Origin: Pochonia chlamydosporia 170
Taxonomy: Eukaryota > Ascomycota > Sordariomycetes > Hypocreales > Clavicipitaceae
Direction of reading: 5' to 3'
DNA length: 64,000 nt
Assembly (NCBI RefSeq): GCF_001653235.2
Contig: NC_035795.1
Coordinates: 1,302,001-1,366,000 of the forward strand
In this document: positions 22,301-34,212 of the stretch, piece after piece
How positions within the stretch are numbered: the first letter of the stretch is position 1
Layout: each line of letters starts with the position of its first letter
Translations under genes and position numbers: made by a program
Notes under the pieces: model-generated
The model's database searches: none
Told to the model about the DNA's origin: nothing
Seen by the model: the letters and a program-made list of their open reading frames with translations, nothing else

Positions 22301-23511
22301 CTGTGGGTGTTTTTCGTTTCTTGTTTCCAGTTCTTCAGTCAATTCCAAACAAATGATGGCTTCTGTCAAACCGGTTGATATGATCAGATGCTTGATCAAT
22401 AGGCCACCCAGACAGCCCCAACAGCCTGGCAGGTGTCGAAAGCTGGCGGGCACAGGGCGTTCCACAGTGACATGACGCTCCCGCGATTTCTGTCCACTGC
22501 TGGCACCACTGCCAGACGGCCAGCTGTGTCCAACCAGACCAGAACTTGACACTAGACCAGAAAGGACTCCTCCAATCAGCGGTCGCCTTTGCTCCCCCAA
22601 GTGTACCCAATGCCCGTCATTGGGGCTTTCCCATTGACTTGACTGCTGGAGTCTGGTCTGGTATTACCGCCTGGCCATTCAATCTTCGATGCTGGCGCGA
22701 CTCCCCGGTCCCCTAATACCTCATTGTGCTTCCAGTCTTCCAGTCTTGGTCTGGCCAGTCCCAACCGTCAGTCTTTGGTCCCTTGTCCCTGGCCCACCCC
22801 TCTGAAATGCTATGCCATGCCATTTGATGCCATGCCCAACTAGAAGTCAGAGGTACATGCTCAAGTCTAGTCTAGTCCAGTACTCTGGTACCCCGTTCCC
22901 TTCAACTTGTGGTCCCCTCGACCTGGCCAACGCCAACACCAGACATCACTACCACCATTTCAGTTCAGTTCGAATTCTGTTGCCATATCGCTCACGTCGC
23001 CGCCGCCTGCATCCTTCACTGTTTTTACACGATTCAGCCTTAAGTTACATGACAGTCATACCCAGTCGACCTTCATCTTCCGAGTATCGTCACATTGTCG
23101 TCGCTCTCACTGTGTTGCCATTGCCCAGCTCTCACCCGATTCCCGAAGCTCAGCCCCGACCTCGACACCTTGCAGCCGTTGGGCAGTCACGCGAACAACT
23201 ACACGCCCTTGGTCTGCGCCGCCAGACTGCCTCTTCGTTGTGCGCGTATTTGTCACAGTCGCTCAACATCTTCAATTGGCATCCGTATTACTTTCGAGGA
23301 CCATCTTAGCTGATGCCGACCGCTAGATCTGCCCCTCGTCCTCTTCGGTCGTACACCTGGCGCTGAGACGAGACAGTACTTGGACGCAGCAACCTCTTGT
23401 CTGTCTGTGTGGTTGCCAGCAGAATACAATCGACGGCTACGTGTGCCACGACGGGAGAAAAGTGTTGTATTCCTCTAGTTTGGCCGACGCTGCGCTATCA
23501 CCACGGCCACG
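19396..23511. other. Long intergenic region with no supported gene (4.1 kb), including the LRG1 leader
   Basis: No frame here carries a domain or convincing exon structure. Many short open frames between 19.5 and 22.8 kb overlap on both strands. A 20-bp perfect palindrome lies at 22046-22065. From about 22.85 kb the DNA becomes CT-rich and is probably the promoter and long 5' leader of the RhoGAP gene at 23512; it contains upstream ATGs (for example at 23050 and 23441). Confidence 0.45.
22046..22065. repeat. 20-bp perfect palindrome built on TACCTAGGTA
   Basis: The inverted repeat GTACCTACCTAGGTAGGTAC is centred at 22055/22056. The same CCTAGG core recurs in intergenic DNA at 28221 and 32044. 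Its role is unknown. Confidence 0.7.
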
Positions 23512-26500
23512 ATGGCGTCGGACCACGGCAGGCCTTCTACCGACCGCTCTCGTGGCGACTACGCGGGCTCTGACTCGGGCTACCCATCCGACAAGAACTG
23601 GCAGAATGGAGGATCAAGAACACCAGATAGTACATATCGTCTAAAACCTACCACGTCTGGCTCCAGCATGCCTGGATCTTTTCCCGGTGCCTGGGGTGAT
23701 GAGCAACCGCCCCGCAAGAGCGGGGAGAGGAATCGATCGCGACAAAGAAATGGGCGCACCGCCAGTGGCCAGTTGAGGATTTGCAAAAAGTGCGGAGAGC
23801 CATTAACTGGCCAATTTGTGCGAGCCCTTGATGGCACCTTTCACCTGGATTGCTTTAAGTGTCGAGTAAGTAAAGTGGAAGGATGGGACATCAAGTCGAA
23901 CCTGCGGCAGATTCCATCTTCTCTGCTCTTTCCCACCAAACTCTCGTCTTGCTTCCCAATTATTCCCCCAATCCTCCTCCACCCTTTGATTTTCTTCTCC
24001 AACTAATCACCCAAATATAGGACTGTGGTGAGATTGTGGCATCGAAGTTCTTTCCCGCCCATGACGAGAATGGCGACGGACCTTACCCCCTCTGCGAGAC
24101 AGATTATTTTAGAAGACTAGGCTTGCTCTGTTACCAATGTGGGGGAGCCTTGAGAGGATCCTACATCACTGCGTTGGACCGAAAGTATCATGTCGACCAT
24201 TTTACCTGTTCACTTTGCTCTACCGTTTTTGGAGCCCAGGATAGCTACTATGAGCACGATGGCAACGTCTACTGCCACTACCACTACTCGACTCAGTTTG
24301 CACAGCGGTGCAACGGTTGCCAAACGGCCATTTTGAAGCAATTCGTTGAGATATTTCGCAATGGTCAAAACCAGCATTGGCATCCTGAGTGTTACATGAT
24401 TCACAAGTTTTGGAATGTCCGTCTCGGACAACCGAGCGACACGCCAGATGAGCCGCCACCAGAACCAAAGGATGACGCTGCCAGAGAATTAATTCGAGTT
24501 GAAGAAGAGCGCATGGAAGAAAAGGTTTACCGCATCTGGAGTGTTCTGTCGACGTTTGAAGAGTCCTCCGCGGCGTGTATCTCGGATATGCTCCTCCACG
24601 TCAGCAATGGAGCCTACGTTGATGGTGTACTTGTTGCAAAGCGTTTCATTTGGCATGTTGAGATTCTCTTTCAGTCGGCAGATAGACTCGACCAGATGGT
24701 ACTATCGCACAGTGAAAAAGGTAACAGTCGCCCCAACCTATGGCATGCGTTAAAGACGGTTTCGGCTGACATGATCCTGCACAGGTCTTTCATATGGGCG
24801 TGAAGCCAAACTTCTCTGCAAAAAGATTGTCTCATTCTTTTCGTTACTGTCAAAAACGCAAGACACAACGGTCCGAAAACTCGGGGTGACGCAAGAACTG
24901 TTGTCCCTCGTTACTGGATTAGCTCATTATCTCAAGCTCTTGATCAGGATTTGCCTCCAGGGAGCGCTGCGGCTTGAACGCGATAATGGAGTTTTTGATG
25001 GACTGGATCAACTTTTGAACGACCTCAACGACTTTGAGACGTACAAGACTGACGAAAACTTGATGCAAACAACGATGGGAGGTGCAAATCTCTCCGCCAA
25101 AGACTCAGATCATTGTGCGTATTGCAAACGGTCGGTTGAGGATGAGTGTGCAAAGAATGGCGAGTTGCGATGGCACCTTGCTTGCGTTAAATGCGGCAGA
25201 TGTGGGAAAGAGTTGGGAAGAACCCTGGACGAGGCGCGCCACAACGCATTTGATGGCAAAATTTATTGTAGCAACTGCGTTGCAGTTAATACTGACGGGG
25301 CATTGCCATTTGAGCATATAACAAAACTCGGGCAATACGTTTTTCTGCTCAAGGTTGCCCTGGCTCGACTATTAGATATCCTTCGAAGCAATGGCACGTT
25401 ACCGTATACGATGGAAGAAATTCAAGCCGCCGCCAACAACAAGCTAGGAACGCCACCGTTCCTTGCATCAGATGTAAGGTCAAAGTCATATGCGGGAAGT
25501 GGGGAGAAGGACAACAGCAGCCACCGAGAATCAACCTATGAAAACACACTGAATGAAGTTCGACGTCTGCGAAGTACCCGTCTTGATCGACATTTATCAA
25601 CAAGTGTTCGCCAGGCACGTTCCTCTCGTGTTATGGATGCGGATGGGAAAGGACCACGGCCGAGCTCAGCTGGCGCTGACGAACCAAGGAACGACTTGCA
25701 GGGCTCGACCGACTTAATGTTTGGACAAAACGATGCCATTACGCTAGATGACATTCCTCGCATCGTTGCTGTTGAGCAATCCCGCGAGCAGCAACAGCAG
25801 CGCGACCGAGACGCCCGTCAGGATCCGTTCCGTGGTCCTGGTGCCGATGGTATGCGACCCCCAGGACACCAAAGAACGCAGTCCGCCAGTAGAGATCCTG
25901 ATATGCGTGCTGCGGAAGCCATACCGACCCGAATGGTTCGCAAGTTCTTTCCGGAACTTTCCGCCCTCGAGTACTTCAATGTGCGCCATTTGGCGGTGTT
26001 GACAATGCATCCACTTGTCGAGCATGAGTTTACACTGGACGAGCTACTGAATTTTATCGAGTCCCGAAAACAACCAACATTTTGGAAGAACCTGGGCAAG
26101 GCATTCAAAAATGACAAGAACAAGAGTGTCAAAAAGAAGGGCGTTTTTGGAGTCCCTTTGGAGATTATTATCGAACGGGATGGTGCCGATTCCACCGATG
26201 GCGTCGGTCCTGGCACGTTGCGCATTCCTGCAATTGTAGATGATATCATTGCATCAATGCGTAAGATGGACCTGTCGGTAGAGGGTGTATTCCGAAAGAA
26301 CGGCAATATCAAAAAGCAGGGTGCAATGGTCGAAAAGATCAACCAAGAGGGCTGTGACGTTGTTAATTTCATGGAGCAACCTGTGGTTCAACTGGCAGCA
26401 TTGCTGAAGCGATATCTTCGAGATCTGCCTGATCCATTGATGACGCACAAGCTGTATAGCCTCTGGATCACAGCAGCAAAACTCCCCGATCTAGAAAGGA

Positions 26501-27284
26501 GAAAGCAGTGCCTTCACTTGACTTGCTGTCTTCTGCCAAAGAGCCACCGCGATAGTCTTGAAATTTTGTTCACCTTTTTGAAATGGGCTGGGTCGTTCCA
26601 CCAGCTCGACGACGAGGTTGGATCCAAGATGGACATTAGGAATCTCGCTACGGTTATCGCGCCGAATATTCTAACGAACCCTACCAAGCTTCCGGCTTTG
26701 GACAGCGAAGCTATATATGTCATTGACGCTGTGGAAATGCTCATTGCGAATATCGAGGAAATGTGCCAGGTAGGTCCCTTCTTTCCTCGTCTCGAGGCGT
26801 ACATACGAAGGCCTTGAACACTGACAATATTTGTACGTAGGTACCAGATGATTTGTTGACATTACTCAACGATCCTTATATCTTCAGCAACAGCGGGGAA
26901 ATTACGACAAAGGAAATTCTCAAGAGATTTCAGGATCGGAGGGATCAAATGCCGGTGGCCGAGATCAGCGAAGTTTATAACAGACCTGACGTGTCTACCC
27001 GATCTCCTCCAAAACGAGTGGACACTGATCCTTCCATATGGCAAGGCGAGAGAACAGTTCGCCGAGTCCAGGATCCGTCCGCTCCTCCTATCAACTCAGG
27101 ACAGGGCACACCGCCACAAAGATGGCCTGCACCAGGAGAACACCAACACCCTCGGGGACCGTACGATCCCAGGTTTAACCATTCAGACAGTCATATAGAC
27201 AGCCCAGATTCCCAGCGAGGCGACTGGCGCAACTCGGGCTGGGGTCGTCGAGGCGGCGGCCTCGGCGTTGGGGGGAATTCATGA
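23512..27284 (+). CDS. LRG1: LIM-domain RhoGAP of the LRG1 type
   Basis: Four exons (23512-23865, 24021-24720, 24785-26769, 26841-27284) give 1160 residues in one frame. LIM 1 starts at about residue 84 (CKKCGEPLTGQFVRALDGTFH) and is split by intron 1 within its zinc-ligand run. LIM 2 follows (CYQCGGALRGSYITALDRKYH), and a third LIM sits after a helical region (CAYCKRSVEDEC, CVKCGRCGKELG). A basic, Gln- and Arg-rich linker leads to the RhoGAP domain (about 805-990), where GVFRKNGNIKK supplies the arginine finger, Arg855, and LKRYLRDLPDPLM is the usual conserved block. The tail is Pro/Arg-rich. Yeast Lrg1 and its filamentous-fungal counterparts act on Rho1 to limit glucan synthesis and polarise growth; that role is by family. 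The long leader upstream suggests translational or transcriptional control, but nothing specific is visible. Confidence 0.93.
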
Positions 27285-28453
27285 TTAGCGTTTACGCTTT
27301 CGGCATTCTACATACTGGTGACTCGTGCCGCCAGGTGCATTTAACACACAAGCGCTTTTTCTCACACCAAAAAGAAAACGATATGATTTTGGGTGTAGCC
27401 ATATGCATTATCAACGGCGTTACCTTTTCACTTTGGTCATTCAATAAGCAACACAAAAGGTCCATGCAAGTTCCTTGATGCTCATCCTACTCTTTTTCTA
27501 TTATTCCGAGCCAGTTTCACTTCTGGGTCGTTGGCCTTGATACTCATTACGTCATCATCGTCATCATCATATCTTCCATCACCGATAACGCGGACATGAC
27601 GATTTTCGTGGTTGTTTGCACATCCCTTCGCTGGTCACTTTTGCTCTTGCCTGTTGAGTTTTCATTCTTCTTTTACAGTGGCTTGTGGCGACCGAGTTGT
27701 CAATTTTTTCCTTTTATATTCTTGAGTCTGTTGCCGAGCTTGTTTGCATATGCAAATGAAGCAAACCCTCAGCTGGGACTGACCACTTTTGTTTCAATTC
27801 TATATTCGCCCCTTAAAAGCTCGTTTCCGGTAATGCATTCCCGGGCGTTCTGAGTGGCCTTTTTTCTTTCTCTTCTACTTTCTCGCCTCTCTTTGACGAA
27901 TGCTTCTTTGTCACTGGGTGAAATTACGTTCTTGTTGCCGGTGATTGTGGCAGTTAGCCTTTACTTTGGCATGGCGTGTTGGACCATTTTTCAGTTCTTG
28001 ATATGAGGCGAAGAGCATCAGGGAAAGGATGACAGAAGCACGCCCCTTTCATCCTTTGGTGCTATTTTTTTTTTTCAAAACGGAAGAAGAGAAACCAATG
28101 TTCAATGTTTATCCTTTTGTATAAAGGATGGGTGTTTTAGCCACTTTGACGGGTGGTGAAGGGCTTGTGGAGTGAAGGTTTGGGATGTGGGAATTTTCAT
28201 AGCGAGACATTGGTGATACGTACCTAGGTAGTTTAGGCGGCCTGTTGGCAGCAATAGAGGACATTACTTCATGTTTTGATGTTGCCTTTGTAGATACTGC
28301 GCATTGGTGTATGTAGCGTGCGTGCATTTCCCAGTATTAATTAACCAGCCCGAGGGCACATCTTTTTCAAAATATACATGTAAAGTCTCTTACAATACAC
28401 TCCCTCCACAGCCTTATCTCCTTTCTTCGGCCAGTCATTCACACCTCCTGCAA
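27285..28453. other. Convergent intergenic region, no gene seen (1.2 kb)
   Basis: 3'-to-3' spacer between the RhoGAP gene and ERG26. It is T-rich, with a pure T run near 28067-28075 and a TACCTAGGTA palindrome at 28221-28230. It probably holds both 3' UTRs. Confidence 0.45.
28221..28230. repeat. TACCTAGGTA palindrome
   Basis: A 10-bp perfect palindrome that is the core of the longer ones at 22046 and 32044. It lies downstream of the ERG26 stop. Confidence 0.5.
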
Positions 28454-29594
28454 TCAAGCCTTCCTCTCCTGCTCCAAAAACCAGGCCACACCCCTATCCA
28501 CACCCTCCTGCAGCGTCCACAACGGCTCATACCTCAACACACTCTTCGCCTTTGTAATGTTATAATACCTCGTCATGGTGGCCATCGTAGCCCTCACTTT
28601 AGTAAACGTAGGCGGTTTCCGAATGATACTGAAGAAGATTTCGCTCAGCGTACCCAGCATGAGGCTCGTGCCCTTGCCAAACTCCCACACACCCTTTGTG
28701 CCGGCAGTATTCCCCGCGGCCTTCCACACGGCGCGGGCGAAATCCCAAAAGTAGCAGGGCGAGTCGTTTGTGATGATGAAGACTTCACCGTCGACTTTTT
28801 CGTGGTCGAGCGGCTGGGTGGTGGACGATGCGGTGAGGAGGAGGGCCTTGGCGGCGAGGAGGTGCGCGTGGGCGACGTTGCCTACGTAGGTGAAGTCGAA
28901 GAGGTTGGTGTTGTCGCCGAGCTGGACGTGCGACTTGTTGGTGCGGTAGGCCTTGATGAAGCCGTGGAGGGTTTGGACGTCGCCTTCGCCGAATATGCCT
29001 GCTGGGCGGAGGGAGGTGGTGAGGAGCTTGGGGGAGCGGTTTGCCGCGAGGACGATTTCTTCGGCGGCCGCCTGCGCTGGTTAGCTTCCGTCTTATAGAT
29101 GAAGTTGCAAAGAGGGGACATGCCTTGGTTTCGGAGTAGTATTCATTTTGCTGGTCGCCTCTGATGACGGGCCATCGCTCGTCGGCGTTTCGCAGGTCAT
29201 TCACGTTGTCGCTGATGACGCTCGCGGAGCTCGTGTACACCAAAGCCTTGACATTGGCGGCTTGACAGGCCTGTACGACGGACTGGGTGCCGTCGACGTT
29301 GACCTTTTTGAAGAGTTCTTTTGCGTTGGTGGTCTCGCCGCCTTGCGTGGGGGAGGCGGTGTGGATGACGACGTCGGGCTTGAGATCCTCGAGGAGAGAT
29401 TGCAGGCGGTCCGAGTTGGTGATGTCGCATTCGTGGTAGGCGGCGGAGGGGTTGCGGTTGTTCTGGCAGCGCAGGTCGATGGATGTGATGGACGTGGTGG
29501 TCCATTGGGTGAGGGCGAGGTTGATGATGTGGTGGCCGAGGAAGCCGTTGCCGCCGATGACGACGACGCGGCCGAGGTCGCCGCGTTTAGACAT
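28454..29594 (-). CDS. ERG26: Sterol-4-alpha-carboxylate 3-dehydrogenase (decarboxylating), ergosterol pathway
   Basis: Two exons on the minus strand, 29594-29124 and 29071-28454, give 362 residues, close to the usual length. The N-terminus has the NAD(P)-binding glycine motif (VVVIGGNGFLGHHI), then DVVIHTASPTQGG, VYTSSASVI and the catalytic YxxxK as YYSETK, right at the exon junction. The second exon continues with LRPAGIFGEGD, the sterol-family block FDFTYVGNVAHAHLLAA and the C-terminal YNITKAKSVLRYEPLWTLQE. The enzyme oxidises and decarboxylates the C4-carboxy sterol together with Erg25 and Erg27 at the endoplasmic reticulum. The intron (29072-29123, 52 nt) has a GC donor (AAG then GCATGT) with a good GCTAAC branch site and CAG acceptor; no GT donor keeps the frame. 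Confidence 0.93.
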
Positions 29595-30284
29595 TTTGGG
29601 TTGGAGGATTGAGGTGTGATGGTGGTTGAAGGGGGGGATGATGTGTTTGGGGTTGATGAGGTGGTTGATTGTGGGTCAGGGGTCTTGGCTTATGTGGATG
29701 ATGGTGGTGAGTTTGGGTTGGTTATGATGGAATTGGTAACACTCATTGGCTGTATTGGTTGACTGTGTCACTGATTTAGTTGAGTTGGCATTTAATATGG
29801 TGGCCGTGAATTACTGCGTGTAAATAAAGACGGGGATAAGTAAGTACCTAGTAGGTGCACATGAGTGCAGGTTTCAAGTATTGAAATATATGCATTTCCC
29901 TGGATCGACCAAGGTATTTCATGGTATGGTCATTTGTCTGAAGCATTCTAGCTGCTTAAAAGTTGCTACACAAAACGATAGCCTGCGTCACCAATGTCTG
30001 GAACGGCAAGCTGATGCTGGAGAACAACACGAATGTCTTTCCATATTCTCAGCCGCTTCATATCTAGAAATATATTTCAGAGTAGCCGAGTGTGGCTTTA
30101 ACACTTTTGAGACTTGTCGTCTTTTATTTGCATTTGTTTAAGCCATCTACTAAATGTCTGAGCCACATACTGTCCTCGATAAGAGTAAGCTTTGAAGATA
30201 TTCACTACCTGACTACAACTTCCTTCAACACTTTCACCAACTCTATAAAGAATTAATTCCAGTTTACTCAATAACACACATACA
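29595..30284. other. Intergenic region, no gene seen
   Basis: Upstream of ERG26 and downstream of the GST-like gene, which is on the same strand. The first ~150 bp after 29594 are rich in GGT and GAT on the plus strand (an ACC/CAA-rich leader for ERG26). No coding signal is seen. Confidence 0.45.
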
Positions 30285-31205
30285 CTACATCGGATCCAAC
30301 AAATGCACATGCCCAACCGCAACACTCCAAATCGAAGACCGCCCATGCATAACCTCTTCCCACTCAACAGCGCCCCTTATCCTGTCAACATACTCCCTCA
30401 AAGCATCTGGAATCAAATCCCGCCTCTGCATGTCGAGAAGTCGCCCAAGGAACGCCACAACATGAGCATCCAACACCGTTGGCGCGGACAAGAGCCAGTT
30501 GCCATTGTTCCCCTCGTTCTGATAAATCTCCAACAATGTGCGGCACAACTCGTGGGTCTTTGTTTCCGCCAAGTCCACGTTTTCTAAAGAAAGTGCATTC
30601 TCTGTATGTTCCTGGTGACTAGACACTGTTAATGAAGCTCAAGCGTGAGGGGAAATTGCACTAACAATTCCTTTTTGAATTCTAAGGCTGCTCTGTATTC
30701 GGAGCTTATATCACTTTTTGAGAGAAGTTCATCCACAGCCTCGCATGGGATGGTATGTCCTCTATCCTCTGCAGACACTGATAGTGGGAGTGCTTGAATG
30801 TCATGCAATTGCGTCAAGGTGCGTCTGATAAGCCGCTCGTGAGGGGAGGGCAGCAAGTGTGGGTAGTATTGGCAGATGTGGTAGGAAATGTCGAGACTAT
30901 CTGTTAAAGGTGACGGCAGCTTGTCGCCCGTCATGGAGGGAACCTTCCACGTAAGTTAGTATTCTTTTGAGACTGTGGATTCAGGGCAGGCATACTTGTC
31001 CATTGGGGTTGATATTTGTGAGGTATTCTTCTGAAATGTTTCCGTTGCGGTGAAGGTTGACTAGTTTGAGATCAAGGTGGAAGCGGTCGGTGGGTTGCGC
31101 ATTCTGAGGCAGAGATGCTTTGCCAAGTTGGTGTGTGAATCTTGCCATGATGGAGTAGAGGCTGAAGGGGAACATGTGCAGCGTGTAGTGATCTTGCGAG
31201 GCCAT
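30285..31205 (-). CDS. Glutathione S-transferase-like protein
   Basis: Three exons on the minus strand (31205-30996, 30943-30666, 30618-30285) join in frame to 273 residues. The N-terminal part (DHYTLHMFPFSLYSIMARFT, then FHLDLKLVNLHRNGNISEEYLTNINPNGQVPSM) follows the GST thioredoxin-fold pattern, including the cis-Pro region NPNGQVPSM. DSLDISYHICQYYPHLLPS corresponds to the glutathione-contacting region. The helical C-domain ends with NWLLSAPTVLDAHVVAFLGRL, which fits the conserved GST N-capping/hydrophobic staple segment (S/T-x-x-D). The expected Ser or Tyr near the N-terminus is present (FPFSLYS), but I cannot assign which residue activates glutathione. Introns are 52 and 47 nt with GTATGC and GTTAGT donors. 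The fungal subclass and the substrate are not identifiable from sequence alone. Confidence 0.8.
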
Positions 31206-32624
31206 TTTGACTGGTTGCTGGCTTTGATTGGGCTGCAGGCAATTGCTGGAGTTTATGTAGAGTTATTTCATCAGCCTTTTAATGAGGGATTATGAGATGG
31301 ACTTTACACCGAGATGGAGGTCAGATGGTGTTGAGCTAGTGAACCCTGTCGGCACGGCGGGGATGAAGTCGGATACTTCCAAGTTGGGCAGTCAATTAAC
31401 ACGCTGGACTTTATATGAACACTAGGATTTTCTAAATGACTCCCAATTTAGGGCATATGTTTCGTGCTTGGATGAACGCTTGATAGATGTCGTGTCTTTG
31501 TAGCATGGAACCTTTTGCGCATCGCGTACGTATCGCCAGGGTTAGGGTTATTGCTGTGCTGAAAGACCCAGTGAGACCGGCCACTGATTGCGAAAAGCGA
31601 CGACGAGATGGACCTCTTGGTATGTTTCCTTACCTTCTAGAAACTACGGTGACTGTGAGTTCACAGCTAAATCAATAAGTGTTTCATTCGCACGGCAACG
31701 AGTAGGGTTGTTTGGAGCGTCGCGACTCTCGAGTGCAATACTCGAAGAGGCGAGAAGTTCAACGTCTATAGCTGGCGGCAACTTGACCTATACTTCTGAA
31801 TGCTAGCGATTATCATTGTATTTTTCTTCTTTTATTTCCAGAGTCTGACTTATTCTTCTGCATTTTGGGTTTCTTCACTTACGTCTATTCTTATAAGTCT
31901 TGTGCTGCTCGCCGGTCCCAAGCTCTTGCGTGCTTTATTTTGAAATAATTATAGCATCAATTTCGGTGTCACATGTGGTTTATGGACAAGTATATAACAT
32001 TGCCATAAACACAATTCCTCAACTATTTAGGTACTCAAGCACTTACCTACCTAGGTACCTAGGTAGGTACGTGGAGGTAGGTAGTATGTACATATGACTG
32101 CAGCAAGGTGAGGTCAGTTTTGCAGAAGAATCTCATCCCTCACATCAACCTAACAACCTCATCTGATCTCATCACCACGATCAATTAGAATATCCATTTC
32201 AATGTAGAATCTCATACTTGCAGTCTCAAACACTCTCACAAACTCAAACTCAATTGTCCTCCACGCATTAGCGCGCCCCGCTGGACTGATCCATCGCCGC
32301 TGCCTGTCACGACTCACCAACATCCACTTCAACCTCTTACACTTTACACTCTTACACTCACTCATTCACACCTCTCTTCACAATGAACACTACCATCACT
32401 CTACAAAAATTCACATCCTGAGAAACAAGTCACTCTTCTACCCCGCCGTCTAGGCAGACCATCCCATCTTCTTCGGCCTTATACCTTTCTGAGCCACCAC
32501 CTCACTGTCCGTGCTCTTTGTCCAGCCCGCAACCGTGAATATCAACCATCTTCAACCTCACCTCACTCGCAAACACCCACCGTCTCTTCGCCATGCCCGT
32601 CTCTTCAAAACAATCAACCAAGCC
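31206..32624. other. Divergent intergenic region, no supported gene (1.4 kb)
   Basis: Spacer between the GST-like gene (minus) and the unknown gene at 32625 (plus). It contains a 26-bp palindrome at 32044-32069. The last ~450 bp are C- and A-rich with many CAC and CTC words, typical of a fungal leader; in-frame ATG-free sequence extends up to 32511. Confidence 0.45.
32044..32069. repeat. 26-bp perfect palindrome with two CCTAGG cores
   Basis: The arms TACCTACCTAGGT and ACCTAGGTAGGTA are exact reverse complements meeting at 32056/32057. Intergenic, ~560 bp upstream of the gene at 32625. Its function is unknown. Confidence 0.7.
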
Positions 32625-33800
32625 ATGGACCCCCACGACGTCGAGATCCTCGTGCACGTAACCGCACCAAGCAGGGCCGCCGACGACGCAAACTACAGAC
32701 ACCTTGCGCGCCGATATCTCGCCTTCCAGCCAGGACACAGACTCGACATAGCAGCACCGCATCTACACGCGACGGCTCAGCAAAATGAGGTACACGTCGA
32801 GTCCTCCAGCCAGGACTACGTGACACCCATAACGGAAGCAATCTGCGCGGAGTCCCAAGACCTGAGTTTCCAAAGTGCCCTGGATAACCGCTCATCGCCG
32901 CATCTTCGACCAAACAAGCGCTTGTCTCAATACCACCTTCCACAAACTCCTTCGCAGTCATCGTGGCGCGTACCGCCCAGCCAAATCGCAGATTCATATC
33001 CCCTCCCCTCCGCGGACATCATCCACGTAACGCCAACACGAGTCCTTCAACGGTACCTCCAAAAGACGCCTTCATCGAGTCCCTCCTCATCTAACCCTCT
33101 CATCGCCCATTCACAACCAGAAATCCACATCCCGTCATCCATACCCATCCCCAGCAACGACTCTCACCCTCTCAACATCCCAGTCACATCCTTCTCAGAA
33201 AACCTCCCCGAGAAGGAAGACACAACCCACATATCAAACAGCTTCATCTCCCGCTCCGAATCCGAACCGCCGCCATCCAAAGTCCCCAAAACAGACCTCC
33301 CACGCAGCACATCCGACACCACTCACATCCACTCATCCCCCTCAGCAATAGATACCATCGCCCAGACTCTCGAGATCAAGCCGCCCTCTCCGCCAGTCGA
33401 CATCGCAGACCTGGACCCCACGTCCCTCGTCTCGCCGAAACTCGAAAAACTCTCCCGGGATTTGTCATCGCGCTTCAAGGCAGTTTTTCATCGGCAAGTC
33501 GAGCCCTTTGAACGGGGGTACTGGCTCGTGGATTGTAGGCGCTGGTCCGAGGAGACTCGGCTTCATGCCTGGGTGTTTTTGACGAATTATCTGAAGAGCG
33601 GGTTGGCGGGATGGGGTGTGTGGTGCGGACGGGATGCGCTGCATGAGTGGATGAGGTTTTATTGCTGGGGACATGTGGCGAAGCATGTGTATTTGTTGAT
33701 GTATCTTGCTAGTGGGAGGCAGATTAAGGGGACGGGGGCGAGGTGGTTTGATGGGGAGGGCTTGGTTGCTCTGGAGGTGGGTGGTGTTGAAAAGAGGTGA
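32625..33800 (+). CDS. Unknown fungal protein with disordered middle and Trp-rich conserved C-terminus
   Basis: Single-exon frame. I chose the ATG at 32625 (MDPHDVEILVHVTAPSRAADDANYRHLA, written in part) because the residues from there on look conserved, while the 38 codons upstream to 32511 read like leader. This gives 391 residues. The middle (about 80-285) is Ser/Pro/His-rich and probably disordered. The last ~100 residues are compact and aromatic (RGYWLVDCRRWSEETRLHAW, VFLTNYLKSGLAGWGVWCGR, EWMRFYCWGHVAKHVYLLMY). Base composition shifts from C-rich to G-rich at about 33.5 kb on the coding strand. There is no signal peptide. I do not recognise the family; the two ordered ends suggest a scaffold-type protein. 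Confidence 0.65.
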   Translation: MDPHDVEILVHVTAPSRAADDANYRHLARRYLAFQPGHRLDIAAPHLHATAQQNEVHVESSSQDYVTPITEAICAESQDLSFQSALDNRSSPHLRPNKRLSQYHLPQTPSQSSWRVPPSQIADSYPLPSADIIHVTPTRVLQRYLQKTPSSSPSSSNPLIAHSQPEIHIPSSIPIPSNDSHPLNIPVTSFSENLPEKEDTTHISNSFISRSESEPPPSKVPKTDLPRSTSDTTHIHSSPSAIDTIAQTLEIKPPSPPVDIADLDPTSLVSPKLEKLSRDLSSRFKAVFHRQVEPFERGYWLVDCRRWSEETRLHAWVFLTNYLKSGLAGWGVWCGRDALHEWMRFYCWGHVAKHVYLLMYLASGRQIKGTGARWFDGEGLVALEVGGVEKR

Positions 33801-34212
33801 TTTGCTTTGATGCTAGGTTTAATATTTGTATTATTGGGGTTAGAGTTTACAGCGTGGTGTTGGATGCATGGTTTTACGTGGGTGTTGGAGCATACTCGGC
33901 GTTGGTGGATATCATAAACTTATTGGTAATGATAAATGATGACCCTGGATCACAGCCGGTCCTAAACGTGGTATTCATTCCTGCTAGTGTACAGTACATT
34001 GAAACAAACCGTGACAACCGCCAAACCAACATGACAAAAGAAATAAACCATCTCTTGGAGTATAAAACACCCGTGTTGCCACTCCGAGGCCGAGCATGGC
34101 ATCTACTCTATGCCCCTTTATCCCTATACATTCACAGATACGACACACACAGCAGACATCTTCCTACGCTGTACATATACACCATCAGACTCATGCTTCA
34201 GTGTCCCCCTGC
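33801..34212. other. Convergent intergenic region, no gene seen
   Basis: 3'-to-3' spacer between the unknown gene and the HMG-box gene; AT-rich in part, with no coding signal. Confidence 0.45.

Noticed and set aside
28304..29612. Long plus-strand frames rich in Gly, Val and Glu
   Set aside because: Antisense shadows of the GC-rich ERG26 coding sequence, which has clear motifs on the minus strand.
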